Assembly (NCBI RefSeq): GCF_900110995.1
Contig: NZ_FOJF01000001.1
Location: 327,199-391,198, forward strand
From: Chitinophaga sp. YR573
GTDB lineage: Bacteria > Bacteroidota > Bacteroidia > Chitinophagales > Chitinophagaceae
Length of the DNA stretch: 64,000 nt
Direction of reading: 5' to 3'
The position numbers and the translations under genes were made by a program. Positions within the stretch are counted from its first letter, which is position 1; the number at the start of each line of letters is the position of its first letter. Below the pieces are notes generated by a model that had not been told where the DNA came from, ran no database searches, and saw nothing but the letters and a program-made list of their open reading frames with translations. Positions 33,847-43,400 of this stretch are shown piece by piece.

Positions 33847-34437
33847 ATGTTAAAAGTAGGTATCACAGGAGGTATTGGTTCGGGCAAGAGCACCGTCTCC
33901 CGGATCTTTGAATTACTGGGCATCCCGGTATATTATGCAGATACTGCTGCCAAAGAGATCATGCAAACAGATGAAGCCCTGAAAACAGCTGTAAAAGAGC
34001 ATTTCGGAGCAGAGATCTATGGGCCGGACGGGAAACTGGACCGGGCAGCACTGGGCAAAATCGTGTTTAATGATAAAGACAAACTGGAACTGCTGAATTC
34101 CATCGTACACCCCGCTACCATCAGGCATAGCGACGAATGGGCCAACAGACAAACCAGTCCCTATGTGATCAAGGAAGCAGCCCTCCTGTATGAATCCGGT
34201 TCCTTTCAATACCTGGATAAAATTATCGGTGTGTTTGCACCGCAACCCATGCGTATAGAGCGTGTTATGAAACGAGACCATGTGACCCGTGAAGAAGTGC
34301 TGGCGCGTATCAACAAACAGATAGACGACAATATCAAGATGCGCCTGTGCGATTATGTGATCCATAACGATGAGCAGCAAATGGTTATACCCCAGGTGCT
34401 GGCTTTGCATCAACAATTAATATCAATCTATGGGTAA
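33847..34437 (+). CDS. coaE: dephospho-CoA kinase
   Basis: A 196-residue P-loop kinase that phosphorylates the 3' ribose hydroxyl of dephospho-CoA, the last step of CoA synthesis. Walker A is GITGGIGSGKSTVSR; the lid/CoA region includes YYADTAAKEIM, LLNSIVHPATI and the conserved ALLYESGSF and VIHND. Its end overlaps the next gene by 8 nt, so translation of the two is likely coupled. Confidence 0.95.
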   Translation: MLKVGITGGIGSGKSTVSRIFELLGIPVYYADTAAKEIMQTDEALKTAVKEHFGAEIYGPDGKLDRAALGKIVFNDKDKLELLNSIVHPATIRHSDEWANRQTSPYVIKEAALLYESGSFQYLDKIIGVFAPQPMRIERVMKRDHVTREEVLARINKQIDDNIKMRLCDYVIHNDEQQMVIPQVLALHQQLISIYG

Positions 34438-37288
34438 AACCATTAATTCCGGGAAGGCAGTACCGGTGTTACTTTTAGAGTTACAGACCAATCATCCTAC
34501 CCCGGTAAAGATCAGTGCAGGATTACTGAAGGAAGATGCCGGCGGGCGTACCTGTCAGCGTATGCCACTGAATGATAAGAAATCATTGTCCATTTTTAGT
34601 ACCCTGCCCCCTAATGTACAATACCTGCTGCAACCCTGCACACAGGAAGCCATGGTATATAAAGAGCTGCAACTGAAGGAAAAGTTTCGGGATAACCCGG
34701 TAAAGTCCCAGACACTACAGCAGTATATCCAGGAAGGCATGCAGCTTTACCTGTACAATACTTTGCAGCAACTGCGCTCCTTAACACCTGTACTGCCCTG
34801 GTATACCATGATCACAGATGATAGTATGCTGCTGAAACATACGCGTCCTGCTGTAGTGAATAACTTCCCTCCCCAGTTATCCTTTGATCTGGTAAGAACG
34901 GATACGGGTGTTTTGCGACTTACTGGTACCATGACAGTCAACGGGCAGGCCTATCCCCTCTCCGACTTTGAACACTATGGGTTTGTTTTACGCAGCCGTG
35001 GAGAATTATTTATCCTGCCACCGGCTACGACGGAGATCTTAGAGAAACTACCGGGCGGATTTATGGATATCCCCGCTGCTCAGGAAGGAGATGTTTTGCA
35101 GCACCTTATTGAGCCCCTGAGTGCAACGTATCCGGTGAATAAGAGTATACTGATGGACAAGGCTTTTGTGGAAGCAGAGCCTGTGTGTAATATATGGTTA
35201 AGTGAACTGAACAAAGCGTTTTTAGTGCTGACCCCACAGTGGCAATATGGCAACTTTACCTTAGACGCGGGTGGCCCACCGATTGTAATACGCACTGAAG
35301 GGAATACACAATATGAGATAAAAAGAGATATTGAAACCGAGAAGGAAGTAACCACCTTTATCCGTTCCCTGCATGCGCGGTTTGCACAACAACAAAACGG
35401 ATACTTTTACCTGCCTTTTGCAGATGCAGAAAAGAGCCAGTGGTTAGTGAAATGCTACCGCAAACTCACAGACCGCAATATTGGTGTATACGGGATGGAC
35501 CAGCTGCAACACTTCCGCTACAATACACATGTACCGGTAATGGATGTCCGCTGGCACGGGGATGATAAAGACTGGTTCGACCTTGAAATAAAAGTGCATT
35601 ACGGGGATATCTCCGTTCCCCTTACAGACATACAGAAAGCATTACAGCATAAACAGCCTCACCTGTTATTAAAAGACGGTACTATCGGGGTGATCCCGGA
35701 AGAGTGGCTGCATAAGTACGACCTGCTGTGGAAACTGGGGCAGATCCAGAAGGATAAATTAAGGCTCTCCCGGCTGCATTTCACCATTGCGCAGGAGATG
35801 CTGGAAGCCCAGGATACACCTGTGGACACCATGACAAAACTGCAACAGCTGCAGGCACAGTCTTCTCAGCACTTCCCCATCCCTCCTGCTATTCAGGCAC
35901 AACTGCGTAACTATCAGCAGGCCGGCTTTGAGTGGATGTGTTTACTGGATGCAATGCGCTGGGGCGGATGCCTGGCAGATGATATGGGTTTGGGTAAAAC
36001 CTTACAGACCATTACTTTCTTACAACACCTTACAGAGAAATACCCTGGTGAAACACACCTGGTTATTTGTCCTACTTCATTGATTTATAACTGGGAGAGT
36101 GAATTACAGAAATTCGCTCCTGGTTTACGCTATACCGTGTATCATGGTGCAAACCGGCAGTATGATGCAGATCTCTGGCGCGAAAAACAACTGATCATTA
36201 CCAGTTATGGTACTGTACGCAGTGATATTGAAACGTTTAGTACACATGTTTTTGGATATGTAGTACTGGATGAAAGCCAGGTGATAAAAAACCCTTCTTC
36301 CCAGACTACAAGGGCTTTACAGGACCTGCAAAGCCGTAACCGCCTGATACTGAGTGGTACTCCTATTCAGAATAATACGATGGACCTCTATGCGCAGATG
36401 AACTTTGCGAACCCGGGTCTGCTGGGGAACCAGGCCTTCTTCCGCTCTGAGTTTGCCCAGCCCATTGATAAATTTGCGGATGCTGAAAAGGCAGGTCAAT
36501 TGCGCCGGCTGATCTATCCCTTTTTATTACGCCGGACCAAAGAACAAATTGCGAAAGATCTCCCGGATAAAACGGAGATCATTATGTGGTGTGAAATGGG
36601 CGATGAGCAACGCCAGGCGTATAACCGTATCCGCGATTTCTACAAAGAGAAACTCTTAAACCGTATTAAAGAAGACGGGATGGCTTCCAGCACGATTTAT
36701 GTATTGGAAGGTCTGACGCGTTTACGCCAGGTGTGTAATGCTCCTCAGCTGATAGAGGCAGAAGCTTCTATTAAGAGTTCCGTAAAGCTGGATGAACTGA
36801 TGCGGGAGATTACAGAGAATACAGGGGCACATAAAGTGCTGGTGTTTTCTCAGTTTACGGGAATGCTGCAATTGATTTCGCGGTCGATGGAAGCTGCGGG
36901 CCTGCCTTTCCTCTACCTGGATGGGGGAACGAAAGCGGAAAACCGTCAACAGTTGGTGAAGCAGTTCCAGGAGGATGAGAGCGTACGGGTATTCCTGATC
37001 AGCTTAAAGGCCGGAGGTGTGGGGCTTACGCTCACTGCAGCGGATTATGTATATCTTGTAGATCCCTGGTGGAATCCGGCCGCAGAGCAGCAGGCTATTG
37101 ACCGTACACACCGTATAGGGCAACAGAACCCGGTTTTTGCTTATAAGATGATTTGTAAGGATAGTGTGGAAGAGAAGATCCTGGCTTTACAGCAGCGGAA
37201 AAAAATGATTGCGGATGATCTGATCAGTGAGGATACCGGTTTTGTGAAAAAGCTGACAGAGGAAGATGTGGCTTTCCTTTTCAGCTAA
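34430..37288 (+). CDS. SNF2-family helicase/ATPase
   Basis: A 952-residue superfamily 2 protein. The C-terminal half holds the ATPase: motif I LADDMGLGKTLQT (about 515-527), II DESQ (about 613, in place of DEAH), III SGTPIQNN and VI AIDRTHRIGQ (about 885). The helicase C domain has VLVFSQFTGML and LVDPWWNPAAEQQ. The N-terminal about 480 residues contain no zinc-finger that I can see, unlike the SWIM-type bacterial SNF2 proteins. Bacterial members remodel nucleoprotein or RNA polymerase; the target here is unknown. It starts inside coaE. Confidence 0.9.
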   Translation: MGKTINSGKAVPVLLLELQTNHPTPVKISAGLLKEDAGGRTCQRMPLNDKKSLSIFSTLPPNVQYLLQPCTQEAMVYKELQLKEKFRDNPVKSQTLQQYIQEGMQLYLYNTLQQLRSLTPVLPWYTMITDDSMLLKHTRPAVVNNFPPQLSFDLVRTDTGVLRLTGTMTVNGQAYPLSDFEHYGFVLRSRGELFILPPATTEILEKLPGGFMDIPAAQEGDVLQHLIEPLSATYPVNKSILMDKAFVEAEPVCNIWLSELNKAFLVLTPQWQYGNFTLDAGGPPIVIRTEGNTQYEIKRDIETEKEVTTFIRSLHARFAQQQNGYFYLPFADAEKSQWLVKCYRKLTDRNIGVYGMDQLQHFRYNTHVPVMDVRWHGDDKDWFDLEIKVHYGDISVPLTDIQKALQHKQPHLLLKDGTIGVIPEEWLHKYDLLWKLGQIQKDKLRLSRLHFTIAQEMLEAQDTPVDTMTKLQQLQAQSSQHFPIPPAIQAQLRNYQQAGFEWMCLLDAMRWGGCLADDMGLGKTLQTITFLQHLTEKYPGETHLVICPTSLIYNWESELQKFAPGLRYTVYHGANRQYDADLWREKQLIITSYGTVRSDIETFSTHVFGYVVLDESQVIKNPSSQTTRALQDLQSRNRLILSGTPIQNNTMDLYAQMNFANPGLLGNQAFFRSEFAQPIDKFADAEKAGQLRRLIYPFLLRRTKEQIAKDLPDKTEIIMWCEMGDEQRQAYNRIRDFYKEKLLNRIKEDGMASSTIYVLEGLTRLRQVCNAPQLIEAEASIKSSVKLDELMREITENTGAHKVLVFSQFTGMLQLISRSMEAAGLPFLYLDGGTKAENRQQLVKQFQEDESVRVFLISLKAGGVGLTLTAADYVYLVDPWWNPAAEQQAIDRTHRIGQQNPVFAYKMICKDSVEEKILALQQRKKMIADDLISEDTGFVKKLTEEDVAFLFS

Positions 37289-37327
37289 GTATTTTGGCCT
37301 CATTAAGTTATTTACGAAATTTGTATT

Positions 37328-38425
37328 ATGTTATCGAGAACCATTCTTGCCTTTTTCCTTTTTGCATATACTGCTGCGTCAGCACAACCTCCGCAGCAAC
37401 AAAAGCCTGAAGGGTTTAATATTCAGCGTGGTGTGAATCTCAATCACTGGTTATCCCAGACGGGGGGCCGCCGGGGTATTTCCCAATCAGAATATTTTAC
37501 GGAAAAAGATATGGCCTTTATTGCGGAGAGTGGTTTCGATCATATCCGTATTCCTGTTGACGAAGCAGAACTCTGGGACTATAAAGATGAGAAGTTTAAG
37601 GATGCTTTTACCCTCTTGCATAAAACACTGGAATGGTGCAAACAATATCACCTGCGGGCTATCGTAGACCTGCATATCCTACGCAGCCATGATTTTAATG
37701 CGAAAGACCAGCCCCTCTGGGACCGCGATGCCTCCCAGGAACGTTTCCTGCAGGTATGGCGTGAGCTGAGTGCTGAGTTGAAGAAATACCCTGTCAGCCA
37801 GGTAGCTTACGAGCTGCTGAACGAACCGGTAGCTGACAGTGCCGAGCAATGGAACGATCTGCTGGCAAAAGGTATTCAGCTGATCCGTCAGCTGGAACCT
37901 AACCGTGTGATTATTGCGGGTAGTAATCAGTATGAGTCTTACAGCACTTTGCCCCAGTTAAAAATACCAACTGGAGAAAGGCGCGTTATCCTCAGCTTCC
38001 ACTACTACAATCCGTTCTATTTCACACACTACCAGGCCAGCTGGACCCGCCACAAAGATTATAGCGGGCCTATTCATTACCCGGGAGCTACTATTACACC
38101 TTACGAACTGAATGAACAACCTGCTACTATACGAAATCTACTGGCAGGCAGTACACAGGAATACGATGAAGATGTAATAATGAACCAGATGGATATAGCA
38201 GTGAAAGCAGCAAAGAAGATGAAACTAAGCCTTTACTGCGGAGAGTTCGGATGTTTAAATACGGTTCCCCGAAAAGACAGATTGCGATGGTTCAGGGATA
38301 TGAGGAATGCCTTTGAGAAGAACGGAATAGCCTGGACGTTATGGGATTATAAAGGGGCTTTCGGAATAGTAGATGATGAAGGGACCCCTGATAAGAAACT
38401 GATTAAGATATTGATGAAGGATTAA
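37328..38425 (+). CDS. GH5-like glycoside hydrolase
   Basis: A 365-residue secreted enzyme with a signal peptide ending in AASAQ. The TIM barrel has the GH5 (clan A) signature: VAYELLNEPVAD with acid/base E166, SFHYYNPF with conserved H225 and Y226, and the nucleophile E306 in LYCGEFGCL. RGVNLNHWLSQ near 34 and WTLWDYKGAFG at the end are typical. The family covers endoglucanases, mannanases and beta-1,3/1,6-glucosidases; substrate cannot be decided. There is no carbohydrate-binding module and no SusC/D neighbour, so it is not part of a polysaccharide utilisation locus. Confidence 0.9.
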   Translation: MLSRTILAFFLFAYTAASAQPPQQQKPEGFNIQRGVNLNHWLSQTGGRRGISQSEYFTEKDMAFIAESGFDHIRIPVDEAELWDYKDEKFKDAFTLLHKTLEWCKQYHLRAIVDLHILRSHDFNAKDQPLWDRDASQERFLQVWRELSAELKKYPVSQVAYELLNEPVADSAEQWNDLLAKGIQLIRQLEPNRVIIAGSNQYESYSTLPQLKIPTGERRVILSFHYYNPFYFTHYQASWTRHKDYSGPIHYPGATITPYELNEQPATIRNLLAGSTQEYDEDVIMNQMDIAVKAAKKMKLSLYCGEFGCLNTVPRKDRLRWFRDMRNAFEKNGIAWTLWDYKGAFGIVDDEGTPDKKLIKILMKD

Positions 38426-38443
38426 GCATATTTTTATGAAGGG

Positions 38444-38472
38444 AACCGGCGTCTATGACGTCGGTTTTTTAT
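38444..38472 (+). terminator. intrinsic terminator of the GH5 gene
   Basis: A 10-bp stem (AACCGGCGTC/GACGTCGGTT, one mismatch) with a 3-nt loop, followed by TTTTTT. It marks the left limit of the hip cassette. Confidence 0.85.
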
Positions 38473-38478
38473 TTAAAC

Positions 38479-38494
38479 CGGTAATATATTACCG
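38479..38494. promoter_or_regulatory. operator copy 1 of the hip cassette
   Basis: Perfect 16-bp palindrome CGGTAATATATTACCG, centred 61 bp upstream of copy 2. Confidence 0.8.
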
Positions 38495-38539
38495 ATCAAG
38501 GCTGAATTGAGTAATTATTGAGGTTTCAGAGGGGGAAAT

Positions 38540-38555
38540 CAGTAATATATTACCG
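38540..38555. promoter_or_regulatory. operator copy 2 of the hip cassette
   Basis: CAGTAATATATTACCG, 12-bp perfect core GTAATATATTAC at 38542-38553. A stretch of 22 bp around it (38536-38557) is identical to copy 3. Confidence 0.8.
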
Positions 38556-38600
38556 ATTAAAGGAATTATTGATTTTAATTCTTAGTATATTTGTTTAAAT

Positions 38601-38616
38601 CAGTAATATATTACCG
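38601..38616. promoter_or_regulatory. operator copy 3, adjacent to the hipB start
   Basis: CAGTAATATATTACCG ends one base before the hipB ATG. The spacing from copy 2 is again exactly 61 bp. Binding here would block transcription or translation start of hipB. Confidence 0.8.
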
Positions 38617-38826
38617 ATGACAATTTTGGAAATAGGAGATGTAATGAGAAAAAGAAGGGAATCTCTGCATCTGAAACAAGAAGATCTTTCAGAGATGAGT
38701 GGAGTTGGTATTAAAACAATTCATCTTATTGAGAAAGGTGAGGGAAATCCTTCTTATGAAACCTTAATAAAACTGTTTACTATCCTTGGAATGGAGTTAA
38801 TAGCGAAGATCAAAACAATCAACTGA
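38617..38826 (+). CDS. hipB: HipB-like XRE-family repressor
   Basis: A 69-residue helix-turn-helix protein made almost only of one XRE domain (RRESLHLKQEDLSEMSGVG, then IKTIHLIEKGEGNPSYETLIK, LFTILGMELIAK). This is the DNA-binding subunit of Hip-type toxin-antitoxin modules and should bind the three palindromes in its own promoter region. Its TGA overlaps the ATG of the next gene by 1 nt. The ATG directly follows operator copy 3. The assignment rests on the HTH plus the HipA-type genes that follow. Confidence 0.88.
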   Translation: MTILEIGDVMRKRRESLHLKQEDLSEMSGVGIKTIHLIEKGEGNPSYETLIKLFTILGMELIAKIKTIN

Positions 38827-39152
38827 TGCAGAAAGGTGAAGTATATAGTAATGGTGTACTAGCCGGATATCTTGAAAAAAGAGCCCCCGATGATTATTAT
38901 TTTATTTATGACGATAATTATTTAGCTGATACTTCTCTTCCTGCAGTAAGCCTGACATTACCCAAATCCAATAACCAGTACAGAAGTAATGTACTTTTTC
39001 CCTTCTTTGCCGGTCTTCTATCAGAAGGTATTAATAAAAGTATCCAATGTAGGTTACTGAGGATTGATGAAGACGATGATTTCACCCGTTTACTACGTAC
39101 TGCATGTGAGGATACTATTGGTGCTATAACCGTAAAAGAAATAACTAATTAA
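38826..39152 (+). CDS. hipS: HipS-like protein (separate HipA N-subdomain)
   Basis: A 108-residue protein that matches only the N-terminal subdomain of HipA: KGEVYSNGVLAGYLEKR, the FIYDDNYLADTSLPAVSLTL strand, then NVLFPFFAGLLSEGINK and a final DTIGAITV. In classical HipA this subdomain is fused to the kinase. In HipBST modules, first described in enteropathogenic E. coli, it is a separate protein, HipS, that acts as the antitoxin. The order here (B, S, T), the 1-nt overlap with hipB and the 4-nt gap to the kinase gene match that arrangement. Antitoxin function is inferred from this. Confidence 0.8.
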   Translation: MQKGEVYSNGVLAGYLEKRAPDDYYFIYDDNYLADTSLPAVSLTLPKSNNQYRSNVLFPFFAGLLSEGINKSIQCRLLRIDEDDDFTRLLRTACEDTIGAITVKEITN

Positions 39153-39156
39153 TACA

Positions 39157-40371
39157 ATGTGCCCTGGATGTTATAAACCTGATCATGACACTTATTGTCC
39201 TAACTGCTGCAAATTATTATTTGATGGCAAGAAGGTAAGTCATATTTTATCTTTTGACACACCTGCGGATGACAACTTATCTATCTTTCAGGAAAAGACA
39301 AAAAGACTGTCTATTTCCGGAGTACAATTAAAATACTCTCTCAGACTGGAGGGTAATGAACTTGTATTAACAAATAAGGGTGGTCAGTATATATTAAAAC
39401 CGATTCCGCCAGGTATACAAATTGCCGAAGCATCACAGGCTCCTGAAAATGAACACCTGACTATGCAGATTGCATCACGTGCCTTTCGCTTGGATACAGC
39501 CAGCAATGCGTTGATTTATTTTAAGGATGGGAGTCCTGCATACATAACACGCAGATTTGATGTTAAGGAAGATGGAAGCAAGTATCCTCAGGAAGATATG
39601 GCTCAACTTAGTGGCAGGAGCAAACAAACTGTAGGTGAGAATTTTAAATATGAAGGAACCTACGAAGAGATAGGTGGGTTGATCAGTAAATATGTAACGG
39701 CGACTATACCGGACCTTGAAAATCTCTTTAAGGTAGTTGTTTTTAATTATGTGATGTCGAACGGGGATGCACATCTTAAAAACTTCTCTCTCGTACAGGG
39801 GCCTATGGGTGATTATCACCTGTCAAGGGCGTATGATCTGATGAGTACAGTTTTACACATGCCCAATGAATCGGACACTGCACTGGATTTATATAAAGGT
39901 GATATGAATGTGGATAATGAGTTTTATGCTATTCATGGTTGCTATGGACAGCCTCATTTCAGGGAACTAGGTCGCAGATTAGGATTGATGCCTGTAAGAA
40001 TAGAGCGTATATTGACAAACGTATTTGTTATTTCTGATGAGGTACGTTCAATGATCAGTGATTCATTCCTTAGTGAAAAGGCTAAAAAGAAGTACCTGGA
40101 GGCCTATAATAAGAAATTAAAAATGATGGGACTAACTAAAACCATCATTTTCCCCTATCAGGGTGATGAAAAGGATGTCTGCTTAACCTTTATACGAGGG
40201 GAAAATATTACAGGGCGATTCCAGTCAATGGATAAGTCGGGGGTTTTAGAAAAGGATAATAAATACCTGTTCATTGAAACAGACAAAATAGAACAGTATA
40301 AGAAAACGCATGATCCTCAACTATTGACACTTGTTGATGGAGATATGCTCGTTAATATAGAGCTACAATAA
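39157..40371 (+). CDS. hipT: HipT-like HipA-family serine/threonine kinase toxin
   Basis: A 404-residue kinase lacking the HipA N-subdomain. It starts with a cysteine cluster, C2, C5, C14, C17 and C18, that looks like a zinc ribbon. The regulatory loop is RLSISGVQLKYS with the S52-I-S54 motif; in studied HipT the two serines of such a loop are autophosphorylated. The catalytic site is VMSNGDAHLKNFSL (D204, N209) and the metal-binding aspartate is D227 (AYDLM). About 80 residues after 322 extend beyond the HipA_C fold and have no motif I know. By analogy with HipA and HipT it would inactivate an aminoacyl-tRNA synthetase, but the target is unknown. The three hip genes are visibly more A+T-rich than their neighbours. 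Confidence 0.82.
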   Translation: MCPGCYKPDHDTYCPNCCKLLFDGKKVSHILSFDTPADDNLSIFQEKTKRLSISGVQLKYSLRLEGNELVLTNKGGQYILKPIPPGIQIAEASQAPENEHLTMQIASRAFRLDTASNALIYFKDGSPAYITRRFDVKEDGSKYPQEDMAQLSGRSKQTVGENFKYEGTYEEIGGLISKYVTATIPDLENLFKVVVFNYVMSNGDAHLKNFSLVQGPMGDYHLSRAYDLMSTVLHMPNESDTALDLYKGDMNVDNEFYAIHGCYGQPHFRELGRRLGLMPVRIERILTNVFVISDEVRSMISDSFLSEKAKKKYLEAYNKKLKMMGLTKTIIFPYQGDEKDVCLTFIRGENITGRFQSMDKSGVLEKDNKYLFIETDKIEQYKKTHDPQLLTLVDGDMLVNIELQ

Positions 40372-40390
40372 TATAGCAGAACACTAATAA

Positions 40391-40419
40391 AAAAGCCCCG
40401 GGATAATCCCGGGGCTTTT
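40391..40419. terminator. bidirectional terminator between hipT and secDF
   Basis: A 13-bp perfect stem (AAAAGCCCCGGGA) with a 3-nt loop (TAA), with T runs in both directions. Confidence 0.92.
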
Positions 40420-40444
40420 CTGTATCAAACATTTTAAGATAGTC

Positions 40445-43400
40445 TTACTTTTTAGCGGTAGCAGGTTCAGACACAACTTTCGCAACGATAGCATCGCTTT
40501 CGTCAGAGAGCTTGTTCTTCCTGTCGAAGTCTACCAGTACTGGTGCTGCCACGAAGATGGAAGAGTAAGTACCGGTTACCACACCTATCAGCATTGCGAA
40601 GGCGAATCCGCGGGTTACTTCACCACCGAAGATGAACAGGATCAGGATGGTCAGGAACACTGTGAGGGAAGTCATTACGGTACGGCTTAAGGTAGCGTTG
40701 ATGGCTTTGTTGATCACGAAGTCTCTGCTTTCACCCTTGAAAGTTCCGGTACGGAAGTATTCACGGATACGGTCGAATACGATCACGGTATCATTCATCG
40801 AGAACCCGATTACCGTTAGTATAGCCGCAATGAAGTGCTGGTCAACTTCCAGTGCAAATGGTACGATATCGCGGCAGTATGAGAATACAGCCAGGGTTAC
40901 CATTACGTCATGCAACAGGGAGAAGATAGTACCAACAGAATATTGCCATTTGCTGAAACGGATCAGGATGTACAGGAAGATTACCACCAGGGATAATATG
41001 GTTGCTTTCACCGCACCCGCACGTAAGTCGTCCGAGATGGTTGGTGATACTGTCTGAGAAGCAATAACATAACGGTTGGAGAATACTTCGTAAGTAACTG
41101 AAGGATCATAGAACTTCTTTAGTCCCTGATACAGTTTCTCACTTACTTCCTTATCCACCGCCAGGCTCTGTTCATCAATCTTGTAGTTGGTAGTGATGTT
41201 GAGCTGGTTGGTGTTACCGATTGTTTTCACATACGGTTCAGAGCCGTATATTTTCTCCAGGTCAGCACGTACTTCTTCCGTTTTCATTGGCTGCTCGAAG
41301 CGGACAGTGTAGTTACGGCCACCGTCAAAGTCAACACCGTGACGGAAACCATGGAAGAAGGAAGATGCACCTAACAGGATCATAACAGTAGAGATCACGT
41401 ATGCATACTTTCTTTTTCCTACGAAGTCGAAAGAAGCATGTTTGAAGATCCTACGGGAGATCGGAGTGAAGTATTCAAAGTGTCTTTTCTTGTTTGTCCA
41501 GTAGTCTGTTACGATACGGGAAACCATGATACCACAGAACAGGGACAACAGCAAACCGATGATCTGTGTGGTAGCAAAGCCCAGTACAGGACCAAGACCG
41601 AAGTAGAACAGGATACAGGCAGTTAACAGGGAAGTGATGTGACCATCCAGGATAGGCGCATATGACTTCTTGTAACCGTCTTCTACTGCCTGCTGGTAAG
41701 ATTTACCGCGGGACAGTTCATCCTTTATACGTTCGAATATGATTACGTTCGTATCCACTGCCATACCGATAGTCAGTACCAGACCGGCGATACCAGGCAT
41801 TGTCAGTGTTGCACCAAGCGATGCAAGGATACCGAAAGTGAACAGTAAGTTCAGGATCAGTGCGATGTTAGCTACCCATCCTGCGCTGTTGTAGTACACC
41901 AGCATCAGAACGAAGATAACAACGAAAGAGATCATGAATGATTTAGCACCAGCGGCGATAGATTCAGCACCGAGGGTTGGTCCAACAACCATTTCCTGGA
42001 CAATTTTGGCAGGAGCCGGCATTTTACCGGATTTCAGGATGTTGGCAAGGTCTTTCGCTTCTTCCAGGGTAAAGGAACCCGTGATAGAGGAACGGCCACC
42101 GGCTATTTCATTTAATATAGATGGTGCGGAATAAACGATGCTATCCAGCACAACTGCTACGTAGTTAAAAGTAGAGCGGTCTTCAGGATTGGAAGGCGCC
42201 AGTTCCCCGGTCAGCTTTTTCCATTCCCTTGCACCAACGGCGTCCATCGTCATGCTGATTTCAGGGCTACCGTTCTGGTCAAAGTCCTGTCTTGCATCTA
42301 CCACGCTTTCACCACCCACACGTGGAGTAGGGTTAGCAGGGTTTATTTTCAGTGCGAACACTTCCAGCGGACCGTGCTTGTCTTCTTTATTTTCAGGACC
42401 GTAAGCGAATACCAGGTCTTTAGGCAGGATGTTTCTTACAGCCGGTAATTGCAGGTACTGTTTGAAAGTAGCTGTATCCGACGGAGAGATCATACCTACA
42501 GTAGAACTTGGGATGATACGACCATCCTGTGTAATATAAGGATGCAGGATAGCAAACAGCGGATTAGCCGCAATTGCTTCTTTTTCCAGATCTGCCTTTG
42601 CTTTGGCAGAATCAACAGCATTCTTGGCTTTACCAGTGTCTTTAGACAGGTAAGACGCAAGGCTACCGGTTTTAGAAGTATCCGTTGCAGCTTTGGCAAC
42701 AGCAGCGGTGCTATCTGTCTTAGTGGTATCTACTGCTTTTTTACCGCTGAGTGAGTTCTTTACAGCCTCATTCATAGGCTGCAGGACGTTGGTCACGAAA
42801 TCCTGACCATTCCTGTACACTTCACGGAATTCGAGGTTTGCAGTTGCCTGCAGGTATCTTCTTACACGTTCAGGATTGTCAACACCGGCCAGCTCTACAG
42901 AGATGATACCTTTGTTTTCGTCCAGACTGATGTTTGGAGAAGCAACCCCGAACTTATCTATACGTTTCTGCAATACCAGGTAGGTATTTTTGATGGCAGC
43001 ACTTGCCTCACGGCGAATGATGGTCAATACCTGCGAGTTACTGCTGTTGAAATTAATATCCTTCTGGTAAGCATTCGCGAAGATAGTAGCCAGACGACCC
43101 TCAGGCTGTACTTCTTCGTATGCTTGTCCGAACAATGTTACAAAATCAGACTGGCTGTTCTTTTTACGTTGAACTGCCAGTTCCAGCGCTTTGTTGAAAG
43201 CCGGATCTTTGGACTGTCCACTCAGAGAACGGATTACATCCTCCACACTAACATCCAGTACTACGTTCATACCACCCTGGAGATCAAGTCCGAGGTTCAG
43301 TTCTCTTTCCTTAGCCTTGGTATAGGAAACATACCATGGGAAACCCGCTATCTGTTTGTTGCTGGTGCTATCTAACAGTCTCTGCCTTCTGATTTTTATC

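Noticed and set aside
38479..38616. Possible CRISPR array from three short repeats
   Set aside because: Only three copies with palindromic 16-22 bp cores directly before hipB, no cas genes, and the third abuts the start codon; operators explain them.
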